DNA of 57,339 nt from Marinococcus halophilus. Its GTDB lineage: Bacteria; Bacillota; Bacilli; Bacillales; Marinococcaceae. Below, in pieces: positions 47,516 to 57,339 of the stretch. Position 1 is the first letter of the stretch, and the number at the start of each line of letters is the position of its first letter. A model generated the notes under the pieces. That model had not been told where the DNA came from. It saw nothing but the letters and a program-made list of their open reading frames with translations, and did no database searches. Position numbers and translations under genes: made by a program. The stretch spans positions 1 through 57,339 of the forward strand of contig NZ_NPFA01000016.1 of assembly GCF_002265875.1 (NCBI RefSeq), read 5' to 3'.

Positions 47516-48409
47516 ATGAAAGATTATCTCGTAAAAGCAACAGCGTTTAATCACCAGGTCCGTGCTTACGCCGTGCACACGACAGAAATGGTGGACGAGG
47601 CGGTCAGACGCCATCAGGCCTGGCCCACGGCATCGGCGGCTCTAGGCCGTGCGATGACGGCAGGTTCCATGATGGGGGCAATGCTTAAAGGCGACGACAA
47701 ACTAACCATTAAGATTGAAGGTCACGGCCCGATGGGACCAATTATTGTTGATAGTAATTCTTCCGGCGACACCCGTGGGTATGCTCACAATGTGCAGGTG
47801 CATTTCGATTTAAATGAACACGGTAAATTAGACGTAGCACGCGCCGTCGGCACAGACGGCACTCTGTCAGTCGTTAAAGACCTCGGCATGCGTGATATGT
47901 TTACCGGCAATGTGCCGATTGTCTCCGGGGAGCTTGGAGATGATTTTACGTATTACTTCGCAAATTCCGAGCAGCTGCCTTCGTCTGTGGGACTCGGAGT
48001 ACTTGTGAACCCGGATAACTCCGTAAAAGCAGCCGGAGGTTTTATTATTCAGGTACTCCCGGATGCTGAAGAGGAATACGTGGCCCGCCTCGAACAGCAA
48101 ATCCAGCAGATGCCGCCGGTATCTAAGCTGATTGAGCATGGCAAAACCCCGGAGGAAATTCTTCATGTTATCCTCGGCGAAGAAGTAAATGTGCTTGATA
48201 CGCAACCGGTACAGTTTGCCTGCCAGTGCTCCAAAGAGCGGGTAGAAAATGCGATTATTTCCCTTGGCACCGATGAACTTCAGGATATGATCGAAAAAGA
48301 CGGGGGAGCAGAGACTACATGTCACTTTTGCAATGAGGTTTATCACTTGAGCGTAGACGATCTGGAGCGCCTGAAAGAGCGAACTGCAGAAATTGAAAAC
48401 CGTTCCTAG
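47516..48409 (+). CDS. hslO: Redox-regulated chaperone Hsp33
   Basis: Holdase chaperone of 297 aa, activated by oxidation. The C-terminal zinc centre is intact: C236-x-C238 and C269-x-x-C272. The N-terminal domain has [21 protein letters not shown] near 69-89. GGAAGG-type site ahead of ATG. In B. subtilis coaX lies before it and yacD after it; both are missing. Confidence 0.96.
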   Translation: MKDYLVKATAFNHQVRAYAVHTTEMVDEAVRRHQAWPTASAALGRAMTAGSMMGAMLKGDDKLTIKIEGHGPMGPIIVDSNSSGDTRGYAHNVQVHFDLNEHGKLDVARAVGTDGTLSVVKDLGMRDMFTGNVPIVSGELGDDFTYYFANSEQLPSSVGLGVLVNPDNSVKAAGGFIIQVLPDAEEEYVARLEQQIQQMPPVSKLIEHGKTPEEILHVILGEEVNVLDTQPVQFACQCSKERVENAIISLGTDELQDMIEKDGGAETTCHFCNEVYHLSVDDLERLKERTAEIENRS

Positions 48410-48437
48410 ATTATTTCTGCGTCTTTTGATCTACAGA

Positions 48438-48477
48438 TTGACAGAAGTTGACCAAATTGATACGATTAAACTATTAT
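48438..48477 (+). promoter_or_regulatory. Overlapping cysK promoters
   Basis: Two candidates share the region: TTGACA (48438-48443), 17 bp, TACGAT (48461-48466); and TTGACC (48448-48453), 18 bp, TATTAT (48472-48477). Confidence 0.65.
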
Positions 48478-48518
48478 CAAACCAATAAATTTACTTGGTG
48501 TTTGAAGGAGGAGCATGA

Positions 48519-49451
48519 ATGAAGGCTGCAAATAACGTTACAGAACTCATTGGAAATACTCCCGTAGTAAAACTAAACCGTTTAACCGGGGAAAACGATG
48601 CAGATGTTTATTTGAAACTCGAATATATGAACCCAGGGAGCAGCGTAAAAGACCGTATTGGTCTTGCGATGATCGAAGCTGCCGAGCGGGATGGCCGCTT
48701 AAAAGAAGGGGATACAATTGTTGAACCAACAAGCGGTAACACAGGCATCGGCCTGGCTATGGTAGCTGCTGCCAAAGGCTACCCAGCGGTATTGGTAATG
48801 CCGGAGACAATGAGCATGGAGCGTCGCAATCTTCTTCGTGCCTACGGCGCAGAATTGGTGCTTACACCTGGCCCTGACGGCATGGGTGGTGCAATTTCCA
48901 AAGCGAATGAACTCGCTGAAGAAAAGGGCTACTTTATGCCGCAGCAGTTTGAAAATGAAGCGAATCCGAAAATTCACCGTGAAACCACTGGCCGTGAACT
49001 GCTAGAGCAGATTGACGGACCGATTGATTCCTTTGTATCGGGTATTGGCACCGGCGGCACGATTTCCGGTGCCGGCGGTCTCCTGAAGGAGCACTACCCG
49101 GATATGCGTATTGTTGGTATTGAGCCAGCCGATTCTCCAATTCTGAATGGCGGAAATAAAGGCCCTCATAAAATCCAGGGTATCGGCGCTGGCTTTGTAC
49201 CGGGCACGTTGAATACGGATATTTACGATGAAGTTGCGGAAGCAACGACGGAGCAGTCGTTTGAATATGCCCGCCGTGCTGCCCGCGAAGAAGGCATTTT
49301 AGGCGGTATTTCTTCCGGATCGGCTATTTACGTTGCACTTGAGGAAGCGAAAAAGCTCGGCAAAGGCAAGAAGGTCGTGGCTGTGATTCCTAGTAACGGG
49401 GAGCGGTACCTGAGTACACCGCTGTACCAATTTGAAGATACTGCAGACTAA
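48519..49451 (+). CDS. cysK: Cysteine synthase A
   Basis: O-acetylserine (thiol)-lyase of 310 aa, making cysteine from O-acetylserine and sulfide. PLP Lys44 in SSVKDRIG, substrate loop TSGNTG near 71, phosphate-binding [10 protein letters not shown] near 176. AAGGAGG precedes ATG 48519. Placed between hslO and the folate operon as in B. subtilis. Confidence 0.97.
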   Translation: MKAANNVTELIGNTPVVKLNRLTGENDADVYLKLEYMNPGSSVKDRIGLAMIEAAERDGRLKEGDTIVEPTSGNTGIGLAMVAAAKGYPAVLVMPETMSMERRNLLRAYGAELVLTPGPDGMGGAISKANELAEEKGYFMPQQFENEANPKIHRETTGRELLEQIDGPIDSFVSGIGTGGTISGAGGLLKEHYPDMRIVGIEPADSPILNGGNKGPHKIQGIGAGFVPGTLNTDIYDEVAEATTEQSFEYARRAAREEGILGGISSGSAIYVALEEAKKLGKGKKVVAVIPSNGERYLSTPLYQFEDTAD

Positions 49452-49468
49452 CAAAAAACCCTTAAAGA

Positions 49469-49501
49469 GTCCGTGTCCCGTAATGGGCCGGGCTTTTTTT
49501 A
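49469..49501 (+). terminator. cysK terminator
   Basis: Imperfect GC-rich hairpin (outer stem 49469-49473 / 49489-49493, inner CCC/GGG) followed by a T8 run. Confidence 0.65.
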
Positions 49502-49636
49502 GGTTCTATACTATTGGTGGGAGGATCACAGCGTTCTGATTGTTTTTTTATAAAAAATTTCGTAGACTTGGAGAAAATATAAAGAGAATTTTCTGTGAAA
49601 GAGAGAGAATTGGATAAAACCGGGGGCATAAACATA

Positions 49637-51100
49637 ATGGATGAGCGACTGGCCCGAGGGCCTCAAGCAGAAAAATCATATACACAGACTACGACATCGT
49701 TTTTTCAGACGAATGACCAGTTTTTTCAGGCGTTTGAGTTTCTTGCCAGGGAAGAACCTTATCACGTACTGCTTGAAAGTGGACGCCAGGGCGAACTCGA
49801 TATCGCCGCTCTTCGCCCTTTTGCGGTAATAGAAGGAAAAAATGGGGAGACGAGTTTTCATAGACATGAGAGTACTGAAATGCACGCGGGAGACCCGCTT
49901 GAAGCGTTGGCGAAATGGATGGAGCCGTACCATCTGCCCACGGCTTCAGCTCTCCCGGCTTTCCAGGGAGGTGCAGTCGGCCAGATAAGCTATGACTATG
50001 TCAGATACGTAGAACATTTGCCGGAGCTGGCGGTGGATGATTTGAGGATGCCGGATGTCTATTTTCTTCTTTACGATTTGTTTTTCATCCATGATAAAAA
50101 AACGGGGGAAACTTGGGTATGGCATTTACATGCCGAAGGGGAAGATACCGTTAAATTCGTTGAAGGATGGAAAAAAGCATGGCTGGAGGCGGCGGAAAAG
50201 TCTTCCGGGCAAGAGTGTTTAGAAGCGGAGAAGGCTGTCTCCGCTGAAAAGTCGGTACCTTCTTTTTCCGAGGAATTGTTCGGCGGAGCAGTGGAACAGA
50301 TTAAAGAGTATATTACCGCCGGGGACGCGTTCCAGGTGAATTTATCTACCCGCCAGACCCAGCTGTTGCATACCTCTGCCTTTCATATTTATCAGAAGTT
50401 AAGGGAGCTGAACCCATCCCCGTATATGGGATACATGCATACCCCGGATTGGCAAACGGTCAGTGCCTCCCCCGAGCTGCTGGTTAAAAAACGAGGCGCG
50501 GAGGTATCCACCCGCCCGATTGCCGGAACTCGTTCGCGAGGAAAAGACGAAGAGGAGGACATGGCGCTTGAACAGGAATTAATGGGAACGGAAAAAGAGC
50601 GGGCCGAGCACGTCATGCTCGTCGATCTTGAAAGAAATGATCTCGGCCGGGTCTGCCGTTATGGTTCGGTAACAGTAGATGAATTAATGGCAGTGGAGCG
50701 GTATTCTCACGTAATGCATATCGTTTCCAATGTAAGAGGAATACTTGCTGAAACAGAGCAGGTATATGATATGATAAGAGCAGTATTTCCTGGAGGAACG
50801 ATCACCGGAGCCCCTAAAGTGCGTACGATGGAAATTATCGAAGAGCTTGAGCCGGTGCGCCGGGGCTTCTATACAGGAGCATTTGGCTGGATCGGCTACA
50901 ACAAGGATGCGGAGCTGAACATTTCGATCCGGACGATGCTTGCCAAGGACGGGTATGCTCACGTTCAGGCAGGGGCCGGCGTTGTGATCGACTCCGATCC
51001 GAAAGCAGAATACAAAGAATCAATCAAAAAAGCCAAAGCGCTATGGGAAGCGAAAAGACAGAGTGAAGCAGAGGCCGGCATTACTTACGAGCAGAGCTGA
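49637..51100 (+). CDS. pabB: Aminodeoxychorismate synthase component I
   Basis: Chorismate-using subunit (487 aa) of 4-amino-4-deoxychorismate synthase, the first committed step to p-aminobenzoate. It has [10 protein letters not shown] near the N-terminus, [15 protein letters not shown] near 293, [14 protein letters not shown] near 326 and [17 protein letters not shown] near 382. Assigned to PabB rather than TrpE by its folate operon. ATG 49637 has a CGGGGGC site; GTG 49595 is a possible longer start with a weak site. Confidence 0.94.
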   Translation: MDERLARGPQAEKSYTQTTTSFFQTNDQFFQAFEFLAREEPYHVLLESGRQGELDIAALRPFAVIEGKNGETSFHRHESTEMHAGDPLEALAKWMEPYHLPTASALPAFQGGAVGQISYDYVRYVEHLPELAVDDLRMPDVYFLLYDLFFIHDKKTGETWVWHLHAEGEDTVKFVEGWKKAWLEAAEKSSGQECLEAEKAVSAEKSVPSFSEELFGGAVEQIKEYITAGDAFQVNLSTRQTQLLHTSAFHIYQKLRELNPSPYMGYMHTPDWQTVSASPELLVKKRGAEVSTRPIAGTRSRGKDEEEDMALEQELMGTEKERAEHVMLVDLERNDLGRVCRYGSVTVDELMAVERYSHVMHIVSNVRGILAETEQVYDMIRAVFPGGTITGAPKVRTMEIIEELEPVRRGFYTGAFGWIGYNKDAELNISIRTMLAKDGYAHVQAGAGVVIDSDPKAEYKESIKKAKALWEAKRQSEAEAGITYEQS

Positions 51101-51127
51101 GATTAGAATAGAAAGGAAGATTTTCGC

Positions 51128-51715
51128 ATGATTTTAATGATTGATAACTACGACTCGTTTACGTACAACCTTGTGCAATACCTCGGAGAAATGGGAGAAG
51201 AACTCGAAGTACGGCGTAACGACCAAATTACGGTGGAGGAGATCGCCCAATTAAATCCGGACGTCCTGATGATTTCCCCGGGACCCTGCAGTCCGGATGA
51301 GGCGGGGGTCAGCGTCGAAGCGATACGCCGCTTTGCCGGAGAAATCCCGATTTTTGGGGTGTGTCTGGGCCATCAGGCGATTGCGCAGGCCTTTGGCGGC
51401 GATGTTGTACGGGCGGAGCGGCTGATGCACGGAAAAACGTCGGAGATCCACCATGACGGTGTAAGTATTTATACCGATCTCCCTAATCCATTAACAGCTA
51501 CAAGGTACCACTCGTTAATAGTGAAAAGAGAAACGCTGCCGGACTGCTTTGACATTACCTCTGAAACGGAAGCCGGAGAGATTATGGGGATCCGTCACCG
51601 GGCGCTTCCTGTGGAAGGCGTGCAGTTTCATCCCGAATCGATTATGACCGGTGAAGGAAAACAGATGCTCAAGCGCTTTGTGGACCGGCACCGGCAGTCA
51701 GAAGAGGTGCTGTAG
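51128..51715 (+). CDS. pabA: Aminodeoxychorismate/anthranilate synthase glutaminase component
   Basis: Class I glutamine amidotransferase of 195 aa supplying ammonia to PabB. Catalytic Cys in [15 protein letters not shown] near 80 and His-x-Glu in [10 protein letters not shown] near 171. In Bacillus this subunit also serves TrpE (amphibolic TrpG). AGGAAG precedes ATG. Confidence 0.96.
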   Translation: MILMIDNYDSFTYNLVQYLGEMGEELEVRRNDQITVEEIAQLNPDVLMISPGPCSPDEAGVSVEAIRRFAGEIPIFGVCLGHQAIAQAFGGDVVRAERLMHGKTSEIHHDGVSIYTDLPNPLTATRYHSLIVKRETLPDCFDITSETEAGEIMGIRHRALPVEGVQFHPESIMTGEGKQMLKRFVDRHRQSEEVL

Positions 51716-51717
51716 CA

Positions 51718-52554
51718 TTGTATGTATATATAGACGGGGAGATAAAGAAGGCGGGCGAAGCTCGTCTTTCTGTATTTGATCATGGTTTTATGTATGGCCT
51801 TGGCTTGTTTGAGACGTTTCGGGTGTATAATGGGCATCCGTTTTTGCTGAACGCTCATATGGAAAGACTCGAAGCCAGCGCAGAAGAGCTCGGCATTGTC
51901 TTTCGCTATGAACGCGAAATGGTCATGGAAGAAATTCAGCAGCTGCTCGATGCCAACGGGCTGCACAATGCCTATGTACGCTACAACGTCTCTGCAGGGC
52001 CCGGGGATCTGGGGCTTCAAACAACACCCTACCTTGATCCGGTTATTGTTATTTACATGAAGCCGCTTCCGGCAGCGGGAGCGGAACCTATTCAAAAGGA
52101 CGCCTTGTGGCTCCAGCTGAGACGGAACAGCCCGGAAGGACGGGAGCGCATGAAGTCCCATCATTATATGAACAACTGGCTTGCCAAGCAGGAAATGAAA
52201 GACCGGCCGGAAGCGGAAGGTATTTTCCTCAACGAACAAGGATATGCTGCTGAAGGAGTGGTGTCCAATATTTTCTGGCGCAGGGGAAATACTTTGTATA
52301 CGCCGGCAGTGGACACAGGTATTTTAAACGGCATTACACGTCAATTTGTGATACAGTTAGCACATGAAAATGACTACATCGTGGAGAAAGGTTACTTTCT
52401 CCCGCAGGATATAGAAGCAGCAGAAGAAATGTTCGTCACGAACTCTATTCAGGAAATTGCACTCGTACGTGCCCTTGAAGATCGTTATTTTCCGAGCTGT
52501 TCAGCGGCCCAGCTGCTGCACAGCCGCTACCGGGAAGAAAGAGAGACAAAATAA
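51718..52554 (+). CDS. pabC: Aminodeoxychorismate lyase
   Basis: PLP fold-type IV lyase (278 aa) that releases p-aminobenzoate and pyruvate. It has FDHGFMYGLGLFETFR at 20-35, PLP Lys146 in MKSHHYMNN, and the ILNGITRQFV/TNSIQEIALV cofactor segments. TTG start at 51718, 2 nt after the pabA stop. Confidence 0.95.
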   Translation: MYVYIDGEIKKAGEARLSVFDHGFMYGLGLFETFRVYNGHPFLLNAHMERLEASAEELGIVFRYEREMVMEEIQQLLDANGLHNAYVRYNVSAGPGDLGLQTTPYLDPVIVIYMKPLPAAGAEPIQKDALWLQLRRNSPEGRERMKSHHYMNNWLAKQEMKDRPEAEGIFLNEQGYAAEGVVSNIFWRRGNTLYTPAVDTGILNGITRQFVIQLAHENDYIVEKGYFLPQDIEAAEEMFVTNSIQEIALVRALEDRYFPSCSAAQLLHSRYREERETK

Positions 52555-52581
52555 CAGCTGGCACGACAGGGAGGAGAGAAA

Positions 52582-53424
52582 ATGCGTAATCAGGTAATGC
52601 GATGGAAAAGCTGGGAGCTTGATTTTTCCAAAAAAACGTTTGTCATGGGAATTTTAAACGTGACGCCGGATTCTTTTTCTGACGGAGGCCGGTACAGCGA
52701 GGTGGAGCGGGCTGTCGTGCAGGCAGAAAAGCTGGTGGAGGACGGAGCGGATATTATCGATATCGGCGGGGAATCAACCCGCCCAGGGGCAACATTTGTA
52801 GAAGCAGAAGAAGAGCAGCGGCGGATCCTTCCGGTACTCGAAGCCCTGAGGGGACGGATAGGCGTGCCTGTCAGTGTGGACACCTACAAAGCCTCCACGG
52901 CCGAGGCAGCTCTCAGAGCCGGAGCGGACATCATTAACGATGTATGGGGAGCGAAAGCAGATCCCGATATGGCCCGGATAGCAGCTGAATACGATGTGCC
53001 GATAATTTTAATGCATAACCGTGATAATACGGAGTACGAGGATTTGATGCCTGACATGATTCAGGACGTTTATGAAAGCATAGCTATCTGCGACCGGGCC
53101 GGGGTCAAAGCAGACCGCATTATTCTGGATCCAGGCATTGGCTTTGCAAAAACCTATGAGCAGAATCTGGAAGCTATGCGGAAAATGGATCAGTTTACGT
53201 CGCTTTCGTACCCTGTGCTTCTTGGCAGTTCCCGTAAATCGCTCATATCAAAAACACTTGAGCTTCCAGCTCATGACCGTGTGGAAGGCACAGGTGCGAC
53301 GGTGAGCCTCGGTATTGAACGCGGGTGCGATATCGTCCGTGTGCATGAGGTAAAAGAAATGACGCGCGTAGCCCGGATGATGGACGCTATGCTTGGAGTA
53401 AGAAAGGAGCATTCGGTTGGATAA
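52582..53424 (+). CDS. folP: Dihydropteroate synthase
   Basis: TIM-barrel enzyme (280 aa; sul in B. subtilis), the sulfonamide target, joining p-aminobenzoate to the pterin. It has MGILNVTPDSFSDGGRY near 22, DIGGESTRPGA near 60 and GSSRKSLI near 217. It overlaps folB by 8 nt. Confidence 0.97.
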   Translation: MRNQVMRWKSWELDFSKKTFVMGILNVTPDSFSDGGRYSEVERAVVQAEKLVEDGADIIDIGGESTRPGATFVEAEEEQRRILPVLEALRGRIGVPVSVDTYKASTAEAALRAGADIINDVWGAKADPDMARIAAEYDVPIILMHNRDNTEYEDLMPDMIQDVYESIAICDRAGVKADRIILDPGIGFAKTYEQNLEAMRKMDQFTSLSYPVLLGSSRKSLISKTLELPAHDRVEGTGATVSLGIERGCDIVRVHEVKEMTRVARMMDAMLGVRKEHSVG

Positions 53425-53779
53425 AATTCATTTGCAGGGAATGGAGTTTTACGCTTATCACGGGGTGTTTGAAGAAGAAAACAGGCTAGGCCAGCGGTTT
53501 CGTGTGAATTTAATATTGGAAGCTGATTTAAAGCCGGCCGCTGCTAAAGATGATGTAGAAAAAAGCGTCAATTATGCCGAAGCATTTGAAGCGGTTAAAG
53601 AGGCAGTGGAAAATCAAACGTACCGTCTGGTAGAAACGATTGCTGAAAAGATTGCGGAAACAATATTTGAGCGTTTTAATATTGTGGAGCAGCTTCACGT
53701 GAAAGTGATTAAGCCGGATCCGCCCATCCCCGGCCATTATGATCACGTCGCCATCGAGATGACCAGGGTTCGTCCATAA
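53417..53779 (+). CDS. folB: Dihydroneopterin aldolase
   Basis: Protein of 120 aa. MEFYAYHGVFEEENRLGQRFRV near 10 includes the active Tyr/Glu region, and KPDPPIPGHYDHVAIEM lies near the end. TTG start at 53417 inside folP. Its TAA shares a base with the folK ATG. Confidence 0.95.
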   Translation: MDKIHLQGMEFYAYHGVFEEENRLGQRFRVNLILEADLKPAAAKDDVEKSVNYAEAFEAVKEAVENQTYRLVETIAEKIAETIFERFNIVEQLHVKVIKPDPPIPGHYDHVAIEMTRVRP

Positions 53780-54291
53780 TGCCCCAGGTTTTTATTGCGC
53801 TGGGTTCGAACCTTGGGAAGCGGGAAGAGTATTTAAAGCGGGCGGTTCTGAGTATGAAGCAGGAAGAAAAGATGAAGCTGACAAAGCTTTCACCGGTGTA
53901 TGAAACCGCGCCGGTGGGAGTGACCGATCAGCCGCATTTTCTGAACATGGTTTCTGAATGGAATACTGATTACGGACCGGAGGAACTGTTGGAGAGGCTT
54001 CACCGGATTGAGCATGAACTTGAGCGCATACGTGAAGAACGGTGGGGACCGAGGACAGTGGACCTTGACATTCTTATCTATGATGAAGAAAATATGAACA
54101 AGGAGCATTTAATTATTCCGCACCCCCGGTTAACTGAGCGGGCGTTTGTGCTGGTGCCGTTTTTTGATATTGCCCCGGACCGTTTTGTTCACGAGGACAG
54201 GACGGTTCGTTGGTATGTGAAAAAACTCCCGGAGAAGGAACGGGCCGAGGTAGTCTACTGGGGCGATCTGTTAATAGAAGAAGACGCGTGA
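53779..54291 (+). CDS. folK: 2-amino-4-hydroxy-6-hydroxymethyldihydropteridine pyrophosphokinase
   Basis: HPPK of 170 aa. FIALGSNLGKREEYL at the N-terminus and RWGPRTVDLDILIYDEE near 91-107 are the family signatures. One-base stop/start overlap with folB. yazB, next in B. subtilis, is absent; dusB follows after 28 nt. Confidence 0.96.
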   Translation: MPQVFIALGSNLGKREEYLKRAVLSMKQEEKMKLTKLSPVYETAPVGVTDQPHFLNMVSEWNTDYGPEELLERLHRIEHELERIREERWGPRTVDLDILIYDEENMNKEHLIIPHPRLTERAFVLVPFFDIAPDRFVHEDRTVRWYVKKLPEKERAEVVYWGDLLIEEDA

Positions 54292-54319
54292 AAATAAAGA
54301 CAACACATAGGAGGTTGCT

Positions 54320-55312
54320 GTGGTGTTAAAAATTCGTGACATAGAAATGAATAACCCGGTGGTGCTTGCTCCGATGGCGGGAGTCAGCAACCCTGCTTTC
54401 CGACTGATTGCGAAGGAATTTGGGGCAGGCCTGGTGTGCGCAGAAATGGTAAGCGACAAGGCAATACTGCACGAAAATGAAAAATCGATGCGGATGCTCT
54501 ACGTGGATGAAAGGGAAAAACCGCTCAGTCTCCAGATTTTCGGCGGAGACCAAGAAACGATGGCTGGAGCTGCTGAAGTAGTGGATCAGCATACAAATGC
54601 AGATATCATTGATATAAATATGGGCTGTCCTGTCCCGAAAATCACTAAGTGTGATGCAGGGGCCAAGTGGCTGCTTGACCCGGACAAAATTTATCAAATG
54701 GTAAAAGCAGCTGTGAGCGCAGTAGATAAGCCCGTAACGGTGAAAATGCGGATGGGCTGGGACGACGAGCATATACTGGCTGTGGAGAACGCCCAGGCTA
54801 TTGAAGCAGCTGGTGGTGAAGGCGTTGCGGTACACGGGCGCACCCGGGTGCAGATGTATGAAGGCGTGGCGAACTGGGACATACTGAAGGAAGTAAAAGA
54901 CTCAGTGAATATTCCGGTAATTGGCAATGGGGACGTATCTACCCCTCAGGATGCCCGGGCGATGCTTGATACAACTGGAGTGGATGGGGTCATGATTGGC
55001 CGTGCTGCTCTCGGGGACCCTTGGATGTTCTACCGCACGGTCCAGTATTTGGAGACAGGAAAGCTTGTGGAAGAAGAACCGACTCCGAAGGAAAAAATGG
55101 ATGTATGCATCGTGCATATGGACCGTTTGATAGAGTTGAAAGGCGAAGACGTAGCTGTAAGGGAAATGCGCAAGCACGTGGCCTGGTATCTGAAGGGAAT
55201 GCACGGAGGTTCTAAGGTACGGGGCAGAGTAAATGAATTGAATACACGCGATGAAGTGGCGGAAACACTATATAATTTTGTCGGTTCTACGGAAGCTCCC
55301 AGTATGGCATAA
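54320..55312 (+). CDS. dusB: tRNA-dihydrouridine synthase DusB
   Basis: FMN enzyme of 330 aa (YacF) reducing uridines in the tRNA D loop. It has LAPMAGVSNPAFR near 15, MGCPVPKITKCDAGA near 101 with the catalytic Cys, and VHGRTRVQMYEG near 170. Start GTG 54320 (or GTG 54323), with AGGAGG just upstream. Confidence 0.95.
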   Translation: MVLKIRDIEMNNPVVLAPMAGVSNPAFRLIAKEFGAGLVCAEMVSDKAILHENEKSMRMLYVDEREKPLSLQIFGGDQETMAGAAEVVDQHTNADIIDINMGCPVPKITKCDAGAKWLLDPDKIYQMVKAAVSAVDKPVTVKMRMGWDDEHILAVENAQAIEAAGGEGVAVHGRTRVQMYEGVANWDILKEVKDSVNIPVIGNGDVSTPQDARAMLDTTGVDGVMIGRAALGDPWMFYRTVQYLETGKLVEEEPTPKEKMDVCIVHMDRLIELKGEDVAVREMRKHVAWYLKGMHGGSKVRGRVNELNTRDEVAETLYNFVGSTEAPSMA

Positions 55313-56938
<1,626 letters not shown>

Positions 56939-56947
56939 ATAGTTTTT

Positions 56948-56985
56948 TGCCGGCTTTCTGACTCGAAAGCCGGCATTTATATAAA
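56948..56985 (+). terminator. lysS terminator
   Basis: Perfect 11-bp stem 56948-56958 / 56965-56975 followed by a short T-rich tail. Confidence 0.8.
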
Positions 56986-57011
56986 AAATTAAAAGAAAAT
57001 ATAAAAATGGG

Positions 57012-57041
57012 TTGCGTACAAATAAGAAACGATGATATATT
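57012..57041 (+). promoter_or_regulatory. Candidate upstream rRNA promoter (P1)
   Basis: TTGCGT at 57012-57017, 18 bp, TATATT at 57036-57041. Tandem promoters are usual for Bacillus rRNA operons; this one is the weaker match. Confidence 0.4.
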
Positions 57042-57097
57042 ATTTTTTGTCGCCGTAACGAAAGCGGCAAGCTGCTTAGGCAGTTGAAAAAAAGTTA

Positions 57098-57126
57098 TTG
57101 ACTTATTAACACTGCGGTGTTAACAT
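57098..57126 (+). promoter_or_regulatory. rRNA operon promoter (P2)
   Basis: TTGACT at 57098-57103, a 17-bp spacer and TAACAT at 57121-57126. A perfect 7-bp inverted repeat, TTAACAC/GTGTTAA (57106-57112 / 57117-57123), lies across spacer and -10. Confidence 0.8.
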
Positions 57127-57153
57127 ATAAAAGTCGCAAAAATAACGACAGAT

Positions 57154-57166
57154 TGTTCTTTGAAAA
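57154..57166 (+). promoter_or_regulatory. boxA-like antitermination element
   Basis: TGTTCTTTGAAAA in the rRNA leader matches the Bacillus rrn boxA pattern, the NusB/S10 loading site. Confidence 0.7.
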
Positions 57167-57239
57167 GGAAAGACAAGCCAGAGCCCCAATTAAAAGCAAC
57201 ACTTTTTTAGGGCATCACTGATGCCACAGCATCAAACTT

Positions 57240-57339
57240 TTTACGGAGAGTTTGATCCTGGCTCAGGACGAACGCTGGCGGCGTGCCTAATACATGCAAG
57301 TCGAGCGCGGGAAGCCGGCGGACTCCTTCGGGAGGAAAC
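57240..57339 (+). rRNA. 16S rRNA, 5' end (cut by the window edge)
   Basis: Begins near 57240: AGAGTTTGATCCTGGCTC starts at 57247 (E. coli position 8), then the conserved GACGAACGCTGGCGGCG and CCTAATACATGCAAGTCGAG. About 100 nt are present; the gene continues past the window. Confidence 0.97.

Noticed and set aside
48479-48506. ACCAA/TTGGT inverted repeat before cysK as a CymR operator
   Set aside because: Arms of only 5 bp with an imperfect extension, and it does not fit the CymR consensus I know.

Overview
The window is a core chromosomal segment of a low-GC Gram-positive bacterium of the Bacillaceae. Gene order follows the Bacillus subtilis stretch from yaaO/tmk to lysS and the next rRNA operon, near the replication origin: yaaO-tmk-darA-holB-ricT-yabA-trmN6-yazA-rsmI-abrB-metS-yabD-rnmV-rsmA-veg-ispE-purR-ridA-spoVG-glmU-prs-ctc-pth-mfd-yabM-yabN-rqcP-divIC-yabR-tRNA(Met)-tilS-hprT-ftsH-hslO-cysK-pabB-pabA-pabC-folP-folB-folK-dusB-lysS-16S rRNA. 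Acidic tails and linkers on several proteins (Ctc, MetS, FtsH) would suit a halophilic or halotolerant member. A non-sporing genus such as Marinococcus is a guess, not something the sequence proves.

Region by region. 1-3.6 kb holds an accessory pair: a membrane-anchored GH10 glycanase and a cellulose-synthase-like GT2 enzyme with two PilZ domains. 3.6-6.5 kb holds a YihY membrane protein, a DUF3219-like protein, a sulfotransferase-like protein and a LOG-family phosphoribohydrolase. 6.7-20.5 kb is the tmk-to-rsmI cluster, split by insertions: a DUF948 gene and an opposite-strand TolB-like gene between tmk and darA, and GNAT, aldo/keto reductase and a heterodimeric ABC exporter between yabA and trmN6. 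20.5-21.5 kb is a dense regulatory region between abrB and metS with paired Spo0A-type boxes, two promoters and a methionine T-box. 21.5-41.7 kb is housekeeping: tRNA charging and maturation, isoprenoid precursor, purine control, cell-wall precursor, PRPP, ribosome rescue and division. 41.8-57.3 kb has a split threonine/serine exporter fused to tilS-hprT-ftsH, then Hsp33, cysteine synthase, the folate operon, dusB, lysS and the start of an rRNA operon.

The most striking pattern is an absence. Sporulation genes that sit in this interval in B. subtilis (yabG, sspF, fin, spoVT, yabP, yabQ, spoIIE) are missing from their expected slots, while yabO/rqcP, spoVG and abrB remain. The abrB control region nevertheless keeps the tandem 0A-box layout of B. 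subtilis, and spoVG keeps a sigma-H-like promoter. This looks like a lineage that lost sporulation but kept the Spo0A/AbrB/sigma-H transition-state circuit.

The best candidate for a little-described system is the closed two-gene GH10 + GT2-PilZ-PilZ unit at 189-3526, which would make a c-di-GMP-gated polysaccharide with a dedicated membrane-bound hydrolase.
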